64,000 nucleotides of DNA from an uncultured Roseobacter sp. (GCF_947496515.1 NZ_CANMDB010000006.1:124001-188000); one strand, 5' to 3'. Shown: positions 9,174 to 18,730, numbered from the stretch's first letter. Notes: generated by a model not told the origin, from the sequence alone. Numbers and translations are program-made.

Positions 9174-9841
9174 TGCACGCAGCCGTCGTCGTCTTTCCGG
9201 GATCCAACTGTGACCGTGACCTTGCCGTGGCGTTCGAGGCCGCGGGCGCTCAGGTCAGTATGGTCTGGCATAAGGATACGGACTTGCCTGCGGGTGTCGA
9301 TGTGGTGGGGATCCCGGGTGGCTTTTCCTTTGGTGACTACCTGCGCTGCGGGGCGATCGCGGCCAACTCGCCCATTTGTCGCGCCGTGGCCGACCTCGCG
9401 CAGGCGGGTGGGTATGTGTTGGGCATCTGTAACGGCTTCCAGGTGCTGACGGAAACGGGTCTGCTGCCGGGTGTGCTGCTGCGCAACGCCGGGCTGAAAT
9501 ATATCTGCAAGACGGTCGGCTTAAAGGTCGAGACCTCGCAATCGGCCTACACGGAAGGCTACAACGCGGGCGATGTCATCGACATTCCCATCGCCCATCA
9601 CGACGGCAACTATTTCGCCGAGCCCGATACCCTTGCACGGCTGCAGGGCGAGGATCTGGTGGCCTTCTCCTACACGGATAATCCAAACGGCGCCCAGGCC
9701 GATATCGCAGGCATCCTGTCGCCGAACCGCCGCGTGCTGGGGATGATGCCGCACCCTGAACGCGCCGCCGATACCGCCCACGGCGGCACCGATGGGCAAG
9801 CGCTCTTCCGCGCATTGGCCGGCGCGCTGATCAAAGCGTGA
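9173..9841 (+). CDS. purQ: phosphoribosylformylglycinamidine synthase, glutaminase subunit
   Basis: A 222-residue class I glutamine amidotransferase supplying ammonia to PurL for FGAM synthesis. The catalytic triad is visible: Cys86 in GICNGFQVL and His194/Glu196 in [10 protein letters not shown]. The start at 9173 (TGATG overlap with purS) gives the conserved [17 protein letters not shown]-terminus. Typical length for the small PurQ type that needs PurS. Confidence 0.96.
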   Translation: MHAAVVVFPGSNCDRDLAVAFEAAGAQVSMVWHKDTDLPAGVDVVGIPGGFSFGDYLRCGAIAANSPICRAVADLAQAGGYVLGICNGFQVLTETGLLPGVLLRNAGLKYICKTVGLKVETSQSAYTEGYNAGDVIDIPIAHHDGNYFAEPDTLARLQGEDLVAFSYTDNPNGAQADIAGILSPNRRVLGMMPHPERAADTAHGGTDGQALFRALAGALIKA

Positions 9842-9877
9842 CTTGAGCCGCCTGCGTCCTTGCGCCTATCATTGCGC

Positions 9878-11638
9878 ATGAACACGCGCACCGCAGTCGA
9901 GACCAGTGCCCGGTCCGTCAACTGGCGGATCAGGGGGGCGTTGGCCATTCTGCTGGCCATCGCGGTGGGCGTTGTCTTTGTCACCAACAAGCTGCTGACA
10001 GATCGTTTCACCGAAAGCACCCGCAACCGGGCGGAGCTGCGGCTCGCGCTCTACAGCGGCAATCTGGTCTCAGAGTTGCGCCAGAACGCCATCGTCCCGC
10101 AATTGCTGGCGCGCGACGCCGAGCTGATCGGCGCGCTGAATTCGGCGGATTATACGGCCTCGACCCGGCGGCTCATCTCCTTTGTGGAGGAGATCGGGGC
10201 GGCCTCGCTCATGCTCTTTGACATGGACGGGCGCACGGTGGCGGCGACGGATCGCAACCGGCTCGGCTCCAGCCACCGCGCGGAGGCGTATTTCGTCGAT
10301 GCAGTGCGGGCCAATGCCACGATTTTCACCGTGGCCGAGCGTGAGACGGGCGGCTACGGGTTTTTCTACTCGCGCCGCGTGCAGTCGGGGTCCGAAGTGC
10401 TGGGGGTGATCGCGGTCGAGGTCGATCTGCAGAAGTTTGGCCGCGCCTGGGCGGGGATTTCGGACGCGGTGATGGTCACCGACAGCACCGGCAATATCAT
10501 CCTGACCACCGAGCCACGCTGGCGCGGGCGCACCGAGGAAGAGGCGCTGACCCGCCAGACGCCCACCGGCGCCATTCAGCGCGCCATTCAGGCGACCGCC
10601 GATTGGACCTCGCTGCCGCCGGACGCTTACCTCGCGGGCAAGGCGGTGATGCGGATGGAGACCCGCATTCCCTTTCGCGGGTGGAAGATGGCGAGCTTTA
10701 CCACCTACGCCAGTGTGCGCGAGCGGGTGAACGGTGTTTTGGCATTGGAAATCATGGGGTTTGCGATCCTGCTCGCGCTCAGTTTCTACGCCCTGAACCG
10801 CCGGACGGCGCTGCGGATGGCGCTCTTTCAGCGGGAATCTGCCGAATTGCGGACCCTGAACGCGGCGCTCCAGCGGGAAATCGCCGAGCGGAAACGGGTG
10901 CAGGAGACCCTCGCTGTGGCCGAACAGACGCTCGAGCAGTCGAGCAAACTGGCCGCTCTGGGTGAGATGTCGGCGGCGGTCAGCCACGAGCTCAACCAGC
11001 CTCTGGCGGCCATGAAAACCTACCTCGCCGGGGCCCGGCTTTTGCTGCGGCGCAACCGGCAGGAAGAGGCACTGTCCTCCTTTGGCCGTATCGACGATCT
11101 GATCGAACGGATGGGGGGGATCACGCGGCAGCTGAAGTCCTACGCGCGGAAGGGACAGGAGGCGTTTTCCCCTGTAGATATGGGCGATGCGCTTGCCTCC
11201 AGCCTGTCGATGATGGAGCCGCAGCTGCGTCAGCGCCATGTGCAGATCAGCCGGATCGTGCCCGATCAACCGGTCGAGGTAATGGGCGACCGGTTGCGGA
11301 TCGAACAGGTCATGGTCAACCTTCTGCGCAACGCCATCGACGCGACCAAGTCCGAGGCGGCCCCCAAGGTTGACATCCTGCTGTCGGCGGGCGAGACGGC
11401 AACTCTGACCGTGCGCGACAACGGTCCCGGGATAGAAGATCTCGACCAACTATTTGAACCTTTCTACACCACCAAGCAGCCCGGCGATGGCGTGGGCCTC
11501 GGTCTTGCCATATCTTCAGGTATCGTTAACGATCTTGGGGGACGGCTCACGGCTCGCAACGGTCAGGCCGGCGGTGCGGTTTTTGAAATGCAGCTGCCCA
11601 TCATGGACGGCGAACACAGCAAGCAAGCGGCGGAGTAA
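9878..11638 (+). CDS. dctB: DctB-like sensor histidine kinase
   Basis: A membrane sensor kinase of about 586 residues. TM1 (~28-44) leads to a periplasmic double-Cache/PDC sensing region (~45-300), TM2 (~300-320), a short coiled coil (~330-370), and then the kinase core. The H-box is SHELNQPLAAMKTYL. The N-box is EQVMVNLLRNAID. G-boxes DNGPGIED and DGVGLGLAIS are intact. Organisation and H-box match DctB, the C4-dicarboxylate sensor, but no dctPQM or dctA gene is adjacent, so the ligand is inferred. The ATG at 9878 is preferred over TTG codons at 9860 and 9872; none has a strong ribosome binding site. It is followed after 3 bases by its regulator. Confidence 0.87.
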   Translation: MNTRTAVETSARSVNWRIRGALAILLAIAVGVVFVTNKLLTDRFTESTRNRAELRLALYSGNLVSELRQNAIVPQLLARDAELIGALNSADYTASTRRLISFVEEIGAASLMLFDMDGRTVAATDRNRLGSSHRAEAYFVDAVRANATIFTVAERETGGYGFFYSRRVQSGSEVLGVIAVEVDLQKFGRAWAGISDAVMVTDSTGNIILTTEPRWRGRTEEEALTRQTPTGAIQRAIQATADWTSLPPDAYLAGKAVMRMETRIPFRGWKMASFTTYASVRERVNGVLALEIMGFAILLALSFYALNRRTALRMALFQRESAELRTLNAALQREIAERKRVQETLAVAEQTLEQSSKLAALGEMSAAVSHELNQPLAAMKTYLAGARLLLRRNRQEEALSSFGRIDDLIERMGGITRQLKSYARKGQEAFSPVDMGDALASSLSMMEPQLRQRHVQISRIVPDQPVEVMGDRLRIEQVMVNLLRNAIDATKSEAAPKVDILLSAGETATLTVRDNGPGIEDLDQLFEPFYTTKQPGDGVGLGLAISSGIVNDLGGRLTARNGQAGGAVFEMQLPIMDGEHSKQAAE

Positions 11639-11641
11639 TCC

Positions 11642-12976
11642 ATGACACAAGCCATGAAAATCGCAATTGTGGACGACGAACAGGACATGCGGCAGTCGAT
11701 CAGCCAGTGGCTGGCGCTGTCTGGCTATGACACCGAGACCTTTGGCAGCGCCGAGGATGCGCTCAAGATCCTGGGGCCGGACTATCCCGGTATCGTGATC
11801 TCCGACATCAAGATGCCGGGCATGGACGGGATGCAGTTTCTCAAAAAGCTGATGGGCAATGACAGCGCGCTGCCGGTGATCATGATCACCGGTCACGGCG
11901 ATGTGCCCATGGCGGTGGAGGCCATGCGCGTAGGTGCGTTCGATTTCCTTGAAAAGCCGTTCAACCCCGACCGGATGAACGAACTGGCCAAGAAAGCCAC
12001 AGGCGCCCGTCGTCTGGTGATGGACAACCGCGCGCTGCGGCGTGAGCTCAGCGACGGCGGTCAGCTGATGAAGAAGCTCATCGGTCAAAGCCCGGTGATG
12101 GAGCGGCTGCGTGAAGACATCCTCGATCTGGGGCAGGCCGACGGCCATGTGCTGATCGACGGCGAGACCGGCACCGGCAAGACACTGGTGGCGCACGCTC
12201 TGCATGCGGTGGGCTCCCGCGCGGGTAAGAAATTCGTGCTGATCAGCTGCGGTGCCTATGAGGAAGAAGCGCTGAGCAAGCGGCTCTTTGGTCCGATGAA
12301 CCCGGAGGACGCGCAACTCCCCGCCATTGAGGAGGCGCGCGGCGGCACGCTGGTGCTGGAAGACATCGAGGCGCTGACGGAGACGTTGCAGGCGCGACTG
12401 CTCAGCGTGATCAACGAGCAGGGGGCACCGGCCGAAACCCGTATCGTGGGCATCTCCAACCTGCAGGAAGCGGGTCGCACCTCCGAGGATGCGCTGCGCC
12501 CGGATCTCTTCTACCGTCTGGCGGCGCTGCGGATCATCGTGCCGCCCCTGCGCCAGCGCGGCGAGGATATCCTGACGCTCTTTACCCGGCTCTCCGAGCA
12601 GTTTGCCGATGAATACGGCTGTGACGCGCCGCAGGTCTCCGCTCAGGAAGCAGCGCAGCTGTTGCAGGCACCCTGGCCCGGCAACGTGCGCCAACTGATC
12701 AACGTCGCCGAACGCGCCGTGCTGCAGTCGCGCCGTGGGTCAGGCACCATCGCCTCCCTGCTGATGAACGATCACGAGGATATGCAGCCGGTGATGACCA
12801 CCGAGGGCAAGCCGCTGAAGGAATACGTTGAAGCCTTTGAGCGGATGTTGATCGACAACACCATGCGGCGGCACCGCGGCTCCATCGCTTCTGTGATGGA
12901 CGAGCTATGCCTGCCGCGGCGGACCCTCAACGAGAAGATGGCGAAGTACGGATTGCAGCGGTCGGACTATCTCTGA
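11642..12976 (+). CDS. dctD: DctD-like response regulator with AAA+ domain lacking GAFTGA
   Basis: A 444-residue NtrC-family regulator. The receiver domain (~5-120) has Asp11/Asp12, phospho-acceptor Asp55 (VISDIKMPG) and Lys105 (FLEKPF). The AAA+ domain (~145-365) has Walker A GETGTGKT (174-181) and Walker B GGTLVLEDIE. A Fis-type helix-turn-helix ends the protein (~400-440). The sigma-54-contacting loop is absent: where GAFTGA should follow LFG, the sequence reads PMNPEDAQLP (about 218-227) and the domain is shortened. Like the GAFTGA-less NtrC of Rhodobacter capsulatus it may activate sigma-70-type RNA polymerase. Paired with dctB, 3 bases apart. Confidence 0.88.
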   Translation: MTQAMKIAIVDDEQDMRQSISQWLALSGYDTETFGSAEDALKILGPDYPGIVISDIKMPGMDGMQFLKKLMGNDSALPVIMITGHGDVPMAVEAMRVGAFDFLEKPFNPDRMNELAKKATGARRLVMDNRALRRELSDGGQLMKKLIGQSPVMERLREDILDLGQADGHVLIDGETGTGKTLVAHALHAVGSRAGKKFVLISCGAYEEEALSKRLFGPMNPEDAQLPAIEEARGGTLVLEDIEALTETLQARLLSVINEQGAPAETRIVGISNLQEAGRTSEDALRPDLFYRLAALRIIVPPLRQRGEDILTLFTRLSEQFADEYGCDAPQVSAQEAAQLLQAPWPGNVRQLINVAERAVLQSRRGSGTIASLLMNDHEDMQPVMTTEGKPLKEYVEAFERMLIDNTMRRHRGSIASVMDELCLPRRTLNEKMAKYGLQRSDYL

Positions 12977-13463
12977 CCGCCTTCTACTTTGGCGTGTGGG
13001 CTTGAAAAACCCCTAGAATCCGTTGGATAGGCGGAGTCCCGCGCCGTAAATCGTTTTTTGCCATTGTGTTTTGCCCCTGTGTGGCATTTATTGGGGGTTG
13101 GAAGCGGGCCTTCGTAGATGCCCCCTTTCGATTCAGTTTCGCTGACCTGGGCCCGACGCGATAGAGATCGTGCCGCCAGGGCAGACCGATTGGGCCGGAA
13201 ACGGCCAACGAACCGCTGACGGCTCACAGGTGATATGACCTTGGAACCGCAGTTTATAATGGATACGGGAGGTGCGCCGCAACGGCGTGGTGGCCCTCGT
13301 GTCGGAGAAGAACCGCGATGACGCGCGCCAATGCACTGAGCAGGATTGCCATGACCCCTGAGGGTCATGCGCCGCGCGCGTCTCAGATCGCCCTGACAAG
13401 ACATCGTTCGCATCATGCAGCCCCCCCGGGGGATGTGCGGTCGCGACTGTGCAATTTGGAAAT
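12977..13463 (+). other. long leader/upstream region of rne
   Basis: This 487-base stretch has no credible gene on either strand. It precedes rne and probably holds its promoter and a long 5' untranslated region. One clear hairpin is ATGACCC-CTGA-GGGTCAT at 13351-13368, and a C/G-run palindrome (CCCCCCCGGGGG) lies at about 13423-13434. Long structured leaders serve RNase E autoregulation in enterobacteria; a similar role here is inference. I could not fix a promoter. Confidence 0.4.
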
Positions 13464-16118
13464 ATGGCCAAGAAAATGCTTATCGATGCCACCCACGCGG
13501 AAGAGACCCGCGTTGTGGTGGTGGACGGAAACAAGGTCGAGGAGTTCGATTTTGAATCCGAGAACAAACGCCAGCTCGCTGGCAACATCTATCTCGCAAA
13601 AGTAACACGGGTCGAGCCGTCGCTTCAGGCGGCTTTCGTGGATTACGGTGGCAACCGCCACGGGTTCCTCGCGTTCTCCGAGATCCATCCCGATTACTAT
13701 CAGATCCCGGTCGCCGATCGTCAGGCCCTGATGGAAGAGGAACGTGCCTACGCCGAGGCCCAGAAGGCCAAGGAAGACGAGGACGAAAAGCCCAAGCGCC
13801 GCACGCGCAGCCGCAGCCGGTCCAAGGCAAAGGCGGAAGAGACCGCGAGTGATGATGCCGTCGCCACGAAGGACGTGGACGACGAGCCGATCAACGGGAT
13901 GGAGACCATCGATCTGGCGGATGAGGAAGGTTCCTCGCCCATGGAGCGGGTGGGTGAAACACCCGTCGAAGAGCCCGACGACAGTGCGGGTGAGGCGCAG
14001 GCCACCGGCGATGAGAGCGATGATGACGAGGATGCGCCTCAGCGCGCGTCTGATGCGGCCTCCAAGGACGACAGCATCGAATCCGTCGCGGACGACGATG
14101 ACCACGAGGATATCCGCCCGGCACGCAAACCGCGGCCCCGGCGCTACAAGATCCAGGAAGTCATCAAGGTGCGCCAGATCCTGCTGGTACAGGTCGTCAA
14201 GGAAGAGCGAGGCAACAAAGGTGCGGCACTCACCACCTACCTGAGCCTTGCCGGGCGCTACTGTGTGCTGATGCCCAATACGGCCCGTGGCGGTGGCATT
14301 TCCCGCAAGATCACCAATGCCGCCGACCGCAAGAAGCTCAAGGAAATCGCCCATGAGATCGAGGTGCCGCAGGGTGCTGGTCTCATTGTGCGCACGGCGG
14401 GCGCCAAACGCACCAAGGCCGAGATCAAGCGCGACTATGAATACCTGCAACGGCTTTGGGAGCAGATCCGCGAGCTGACGTTGAAATCCATCGCACCCGC
14501 GAAGATCTACGAGGAAGGCAACCTGATCAAACGCTCGATCCGCGATCTTTACAACCGCGAGATCGACGAGGTCTTCGTGGAAGGCGAGCGCGGCTACCGC
14601 ACCGCCAAGGACTTCATGAAGATGATCATGCCGTCCCATGCCAAGAACGTGAAGCTCTATACCGAGAGCCTGCCGCTCTTTGCGCGCTACCAGGTGGAAA
14701 GCTATCTGGCGGGGATGTTCAACCCCACGGTGCAGCTGCCTTCGGGCGGCTACATCGTGATCGGGGTGACCGAGGCGCTGGTGGCGATCGACGTGAACTC
14801 CGGCCGGGCGACTAAGGAAGGCTCCATAGAGCAGACGGCGACCAAGACCAACCTGGAGGCCGCCGACGAGGTGGCGCGCCAGCTGCGGCTGCGGGATCTG
14901 GCGGGGTTGATCGTCATCGACTTCATCGACATGGACGAGCGCAAGAACAACGCCGCCGTCGAAAAGCGGATGAAGGAAAAGCTGAAGACGGATCGTGCGC
15001 GCATCCAGGTGGGCCGCATCTCCGGCTTCGGGCTGATGGAAATGTCGCGTCAGCGCCTGCGCCCCGGTATGATCGAGGCCACGACCCAGCCTTGTCAGGC
15101 CTGCCACGGCACCGGGCTCATCCGCTCGGATGACAATCTGGCGCTGTCGATCCTGCGGCAGATCGAGGAAGAGGGGACGCGCAAACGCTCCCGCGAGGTG
15201 CTGATCAAGGCGCCGGTGGGCATCGCGAACTTCCTGATGAACCAAAAGCGCGAGCACATCGCGCAGATCGAGGCACGCTACGGCCTCTCCGTGCGGATCG
15301 AGGGGGACCCGGCGCTGGTCAGCCCCGATTTCGAGCTGGAAAAGTTCAAGACAGCGACGCGCGTGGTAAAAGCCGGTGCAGCGCATGTGGTGTCGGTTGA
15401 TACATCGATCATGGATGAAGTAGACGCCGCCGATGACGCACCAGTTGCGGCTGAAGAAGAGGCACCGGCTGCGCCGGGCAGTGAGCCAGCCCGGCAGGAA
15501 GAGGGTGATGGTGAGGGTCGGCCCAAACGCCGCCGCCGCCGTCGTCGTCGCAGCAGGAACAAGTCAAACGGCGAGAACGGGCAGGACGCGCAGCCCGACG
15601 CCGACGCGCAGGCAGCAGAGGCAAGCCAGGATGCTGCACCCAAGGACGCCGAAGACCGTCCTCAGCAGGTGAACGGCGCGGATCATTCTGCCGAGGCAAC
15701 GGAGGCTGACCCCGCCGAGAAACCCAAGCCCAAGCGCCGCTCGCGCACCACCAAGGCCCGCGCCGAAGCCGCGGCGGAGGATGCGGGGGACACCAGTGCG
15801 CCGGTCGCCGAAAGCGACACGGCAGAAGCTGCTCCGACGGTCGAGGAGACCCCGCCCGAGAAGCCAAAGCGCAAACGCGCGAGCCGTGCGAAAAAGCCCA
15901 AGGAAGAGGCAGCACCGGCGCAGAAGGACGCGGAGGTTTCTGCAGAGGCCACGCCTGAGACGCCGGTTGCAGCAGATGCTCAGCCAGAGGCAACTCCGGC
16001 GCCTCAGCCGGAAACGGCGCCCGAGCCTGAACCCATTGCCGCAGCACCGGAACCCGAGACTGCAAAAGAAGCACCGGCCAAGCCCAAGCGCCGCGGTTGG
16101 TGGTCATTGGGCGGTTGA
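13464..16118 (+). CDS. rne: ribonuclease E
   Basis: An 884-residue endoribonuclease, core of the degradosome. The start at 13464 gives MAKKMLIDATHAEETRVVVV, the conserved N-terminus; a GTG at 13449 is an in-frame alternative. The S1 domain (from ~35) is interrupted by a long acidic, low-complexity insertion (~90-225), as in alphaproteobacterial RNase E. The catalytic DNase I-like part follows, with AIDVNSGRAT and VIDFIDMDE carrying the metal-binding Asp residues. The zinc-link CQACHGTG is at about 545. The C-terminal ~270 residues are an Ala/Pro/Glu-rich disordered scaffold with an Arg run, likely RNA and partner binding sites. Confidence 0.96.
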   Translation: MAKKMLIDATHAEETRVVVVDGNKVEEFDFESENKRQLAGNIYLAKVTRVEPSLQAAFVDYGGNRHGFLAFSEIHPDYYQIPVADRQALMEEERAYAEAQKAKEDEDEKPKRRTRSRSRSKAKAEETASDDAVATKDVDDEPINGMETIDLADEEGSSPMERVGETPVEEPDDSAGEAQATGDESDDDEDAPQRASDAASKDDSIESVADDDDHEDIRPARKPRPRRYKIQEVIKVRQILLVQVVKEERGNKGAALTTYLSLAGRYCVLMPNTARGGGISRKITNAADRKKLKEIAHEIEVPQGAGLIVRTAGAKRTKAEIKRDYEYLQRLWEQIRELTLKSIAPAKIYEEGNLIKRSIRDLYNREIDEVFVEGERGYRTAKDFMKMIMPSHAKNVKLYTESLPLFARYQVESYLAGMFNPTVQLPSGGYIVIGVTEALVAIDVNSGRATKEGSIEQTATKTNLEAADEVARQLRLRDLAGLIVIDFIDMDERKNNAAVEKRMKEKLKTDRARIQVGRISGFGLMEMSRQRLRPGMIEATTQPCQACHGTGLIRSDDNLALSILRQIEEEGTRKRSREVLIKAPVGIANFLMNQKREHIAQIEARYGLSVRIEGDPALVSPDFELEKFKTATRVVKAGAAHVVSVDTSIMDEVDAADDAPVAAEEEAPAAPGSEPARQEEGDGEGRPKRRRRRRRRSRNKSNGENGQDAQPDADAQAAEASQDAAPKDAEDRPQQVNGADHSAEATEADPAEKPKPKRRSRTTKARAEAAAEDAGDTSAPVAESDTAEAAPTVEETPPEKPKRKRASRAKKPKEEAAPAQKDAEVSAEATPETPVAADAQPEATPAPQPETAPEPEPIAAAPEPETAKEAPAKPKRRGWWSLGG

Positions 16119-16142
16119 GCGCGCCGAAACTGTGTTGAAATC

Positions 16143-16172
16143 AAAAAGCGCAGCCCGCGGGTTGCGCTTTTT
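16143..16172 (+). terminator. rho-independent terminator of rne
   Basis: A 10-bp stem AAAAAGCGCA / TGCGCTTTTT encloses a further CCC-GCG-GGG-like inner pairing and ends in five Ts. It lies 25 bases after the rne stop. Because the stem starts with As and ends with Ts it can also act for the opposing tusA gene. Confidence 0.85.
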
Positions 16173-16230
16173 CAATGCGGGTCCGCTCTGCACCCACGTC
16201 AGACCGGTGCGCTCGTCCTCCGCTGGGTGC

Positions 16231-16250
16231 AAGGGCCTTCGAAGGCCCTT
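16231..16250. repeat. 20-bp palindrome with TTCGAA centre (copy 1)
   Basis: AAGGGCCTTCGAAGGCCCTT is a perfect inverted repeat between the convergent ends of rne and tusA. It belongs to a set of four such palindromes within 5 kb (others at 18541-18562, 19038-19057 and 21227-21246). There is no T-tract, so it is not a classical terminator on its own. Confidence 0.8.
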
Positions 16251-16262
16251 GGCGCGGGGAGG

Positions 16263-16493
16263 CTAGCCTTTGCGAATAAGGTAGGTCTGGACGGTGCCAT
16301 CGTCTTCGGTCGAGAGGAGCTCGTGGCCTGCCTCGGCGCAGAAATGCGGCACATCGACAATTGCGGCGGGGTCATCGGCGCGCATGCGCAACGCCTCTCC
16401 GGACGCCAGTGCCTTCAGGCGTTTGCGGGCCTTCAGCACGGGCAGGGGGCAGAGCAGCCCGGTGGCGTCGAGGTCGTGAGGTCCATCCGTCAT
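16263..16493 (-). CDS. tusA: TusA-family sulfurtransferase
   Basis: A 76-residue TusA/YedF/SirA-like protein. The diagnostic CPxP motif is in LDATGLLCPLPVLKARKRL; its Cys carries persulfide sulfur for tRNA thiolation or other sulfur transfer. Length and the single alpha/beta domain match the family. The ATG at 16493 has only a weak ribosome binding site; longer in-frame starts lie upstream but add non-conserved sequence. It is divergent from ccdA, a neighbour also concerned with thiol chemistry. Confidence 0.87.
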   Translation of the reverse strand: MTDGPHDLDATGLLCPLPVLKARKRLKALASGEALRMRADDPAAIVDVPHFCAEAGHELLSTEDDGTVQTYLIRKG

Positions 16494-16585
16494 GTCCCGC
16501 ACATAGGCGCGATGTTTCACTCTGTCCACAAGGTTGTGACCTTTGGCCCCGTGACCTGCTCGCATCAATCCGCTAGGGCTAGGCG

Positions 16586-17338
16586 ATGTTTGGAATCGAG
16601 ATCATCGACGCTGGCCTTTTGCCTGCCATGTTCGTGGCCTTGCTGGCGGGTGTTATCAGCTTTCTCAGCCCCTGTGTGTTGCCGATCGTTCCCCCGTACC
16701 TCGCCTACATGAGTGGCGTTTCCGTCGGCGAGATGACCAGCGAGAGCGCCGCCCGCCGCCGCGCGGTGATCTCTGCGCTGTTTTTCGTTCTGGGGTTGAG
16801 TACGGTCTTTCTGATCCTCGGCTTCACGGCCTCCGCTTTCGGTGCCTTTTTCCTGCAAAATCAGGTGCTTTTCGCACAAGTGTCAGGCGTCGTCGTAATC
16901 GTTTTCGGTCTGCACTTCCTGGGGCTTTTCCGCATTCCCTTTCTCGATCAGGACGCGCGCATGGATGCAGGCGACCGGGGTGGCTCCAGTTTTGGCGCCT
17001 ACATCCTCGGTCTGGCCTTCGCCTTCGGCTGGACCCCCTGCATCGGCCCGCAATTGGGTGCCATCCTGTCGCTGGCGGCCTCCGAGGCCTCCGTCAGCCG
17101 GGGCACGTTACTGCTCGGCATCTACGCCGCGGGCTTGGGCATTCCGTTCCTGCTCGCTGCCATGTTCATGACCCGCGCCGTGGGCGTGATGAACCGGCTC
17201 AAGCGGCACATGAAGATGATTGAGCGGGTCATGGGTGGCCTGCTCGTGCTGGTGGGGCTGGCGCTGGTGACAGGCGCCTTTACGACCTTTTCGTGGTGGC
17301 TTCTGGAACAGTTCCCTTTTCTGGCGACCCTGGGCTGA
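16586..17338 (+). CDS. ccdA: cytochrome c biogenesis / thiol transport protein CcdA
   Basis: A 250-residue inner-membrane protein with six predicted helices that passes reducing power from cytoplasmic thioredoxin to periplasmic thiol proteins for cytochrome c maturation. The two redox-active cysteines are visible in SPCVLPIVPPYLAYMSG (helix 1) and GWTPCIGPQLG (helix 4), the pseudo-symmetric pair that defines the family. Stand-alone gene divergent from tusA. The ribosome binding site is weak, but no other start preserves helix 1. Confidence 0.95.
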   Translation: MFGIEIIDAGLLPAMFVALLAGVISFLSPCVLPIVPPYLAYMSGVSVGEMTSESAARRRAVISALFFVLGLSTVFLILGFTASAFGAFFLQNQVLFAQVSGVVVIVFGLHFLGLFRIPFLDQDARMDAGDRGGSSFGAYILGLAFAFGWTPCIGPQLGAILSLAASEASVSRGTLLLGIYAAGLGIPFLLAAMFMTRAVGVMNRLKRHMKMIERVMGGLLVLVGLALVTGAFTTFSWWLLEQFPFLATLG

Positions 17339-17506
17339 CCTCCGCAAGCGCTTCTGCATCACCGGGTGTCCGTGACGCGAGCGTGAGGTCGGTACGGCTT
17401 GCCCCTCGCGCGCAATTTCCCAAGCGCCATGTTGCAGAATGAGCGGACTGCGCCTTAGACTGCGCAGATGCCCGCGATGCCGCGGTGACCTACAGAGAGC
17501 CCGCAG

Positions 17507-18730
17507 ATGAGCCAGACGGCTGCCCGCCCTGTCAGACGCCGCAAGGTTTTCTACATTCCCGGATACGATCCCTTTCCGCCCCGCCGGTACCGCGAGCTTT
17601 ACCGCCGCGAGGGCGCGGCGCAGGCGGAGATCTCGGGCTACGTGCTCGAGATGGAGGGTGGGCTGGAGGCACCGGGACGCTTCGGCTGGCGTGTGAGCGC
17701 CCAGATGCAGGATCGCGTGACGCGATCGGAGATCGAGGTGCTGGTCTGGTCCGATATTGTTCAGGACAGCCGTACCGGCTCGATCCCGGGGACCTATCTG
17801 GCGCTGTTCCGCACGGCATGGATCTATCTCTCGACCGGGGCGCTCTGGCGGCTGATGCGGTTGCGCAAAGGGCCGGTGATTGCGGCGCTCTATCCGGTTG
17901 TCATGCTCCTGGGTCAACTTGCGCTGGCGACGCTGGCCGGTTGGCTGATCTGGCAGCTGGGCACCTCGCTGGCGCCCGGGGTGGCGCTGCTTGCGGCAGG
18001 CGCGGGGGGGCTCTGTGCGGTTCTGTTGCTGCGCTGGTTTCGCGACCGGGACGGCCGGATCTTTGCCTACTATCTGATGCATGATTTTGCCCATAGCGCC
18101 GAGGCCCGCGGCGCTTATCCGGCGGCACTTGCAGAGCGGTTGGAGGTGTTCCGGGAGCGGGTGGCCGAGGCGCTCGCCAGTGACGTGGACGAAGTGCTGG
18201 TGGTGGGGCACTCCTCTGGTGCGCATCTGGCGATCAGCCTGCTGGCGGAGATCCTGCGCGAGAGACAGGCGCCGCAGGACGGGCCCGCACTTGGGCTCCT
18301 GTCCCTCGGGCATGTGGTGCCGATGGTGGGCTTTCTCCCCCAGGCGGGCGCGCTACGGCGGGATCTGTCGACGCTCGCTGTCTCGGATCGGCTGGCTTGG
18401 ATCGATGTGAGCGCGCCGGGCGACGGATGTTGCTTTGCACTGTGCGATCCCGTGGCCGTCTGTGGACAAGGATCGCCAGAGGCGCGCTGGCCGCTGGTTT
18501 TCTCCGCTGCCTTCACGAAGACCCTGTCAGCCGAGCGGTGGAAGCGCCTTCGAAGGCGCTTCTTTCGCCTGCATTTCCAATATCTCTGCGCCTTTGATCG
18601 GCCCGGCGACTATGACTATTTCGCGATCACCGCGGGTCCCGTCAGCCTCGCGGATCGCTACGCAAACCGCACGCCGTCTGCCTCGCGGATCACCCGGTCG
18701 CTCAGCCCCTACACGGACCGTGCCCCGTGA
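17507..18730 (+). CDS. membrane-anchored alpha/beta-hydrolase-like protein
   Basis: A 407-residue protein with an N-terminal RRKVFYIPGYDPF segment resembling the first strand and oxyanion region of alpha/beta hydrolases. Two hydrophobic segments follow (~125-150 and ~155-175). A nucleophile elbow GHSSG sits at about residue 233 (VLVVGHSSGAHLAIS). A C-terminal acid/His region is less clear. The family is not named in my knowledge beyond the fold. Its end overlaps the P450 start by 4 bases (GTGA), so the two form an operon. The coding sequence contains one of the TTCGAA palindromes (18541-18562), read as Lys-Arg-Leu-Arg-Arg-Arg. Confidence 0.7.
   Translation: MSQTAARPVRRRKVFYIPGYDPFPPRRYRELYRREGAAQAEISGYVLEMEGGLEAPGRFGWRVSAQMQDRVTRSEIEVLVWSDIVQDSRTGSIPGTYLALFRTAWIYLSTGALWRLMRLRKGPVIAALYPVVMLLGQLALATLAGWLIWQLGTSLAPGVALLAAGAGGLCAVLLLRWFRDRDGRIFAYYLMHDFAHSAEARGAYPAALAERLEVFRERVAEALASDVDEVLVVGHSSGAHLAISLLAEILRERQAPQDGPALGLLSLGHVVPMVGFLPQAGALRRDLSTLAVSDRLAWIDVSAPGDGCCFALCDPVAVCGQGSPEARWPLVFSAAFTKTLSAERWKRLRRRFFRLHFQYLCAFDRPGDYDYFAITAGPVSLADRYANRTPSASRITRSLSPYTDRAP
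18541..18562. repeat. 22-bp palindrome with TTCGAA centre (copy 2, inside a gene)
   Basis: A perfect 22-bp inverted repeat with arms GAAGCGCC / GGCGCTTC around TTCGAA, inside the hydrolase-like gene. It is the longest of the four related palindromes. Confidence 0.8.

Noticed and set aside
10070-11449. 459-codon minus-strand frame opposite dctB
   Set aside because: It is the antisense shadow of a clear histidine kinase gene, rich in His/Arg/Gly, with no recognisable domain.
13413-15386. 657-codon minus-strand frame opposite rne
   Set aside because: Shadow of RNase E in GC-rich DNA; its Leu/Asp/His-rich composition matches reverse reading of coding sequence.
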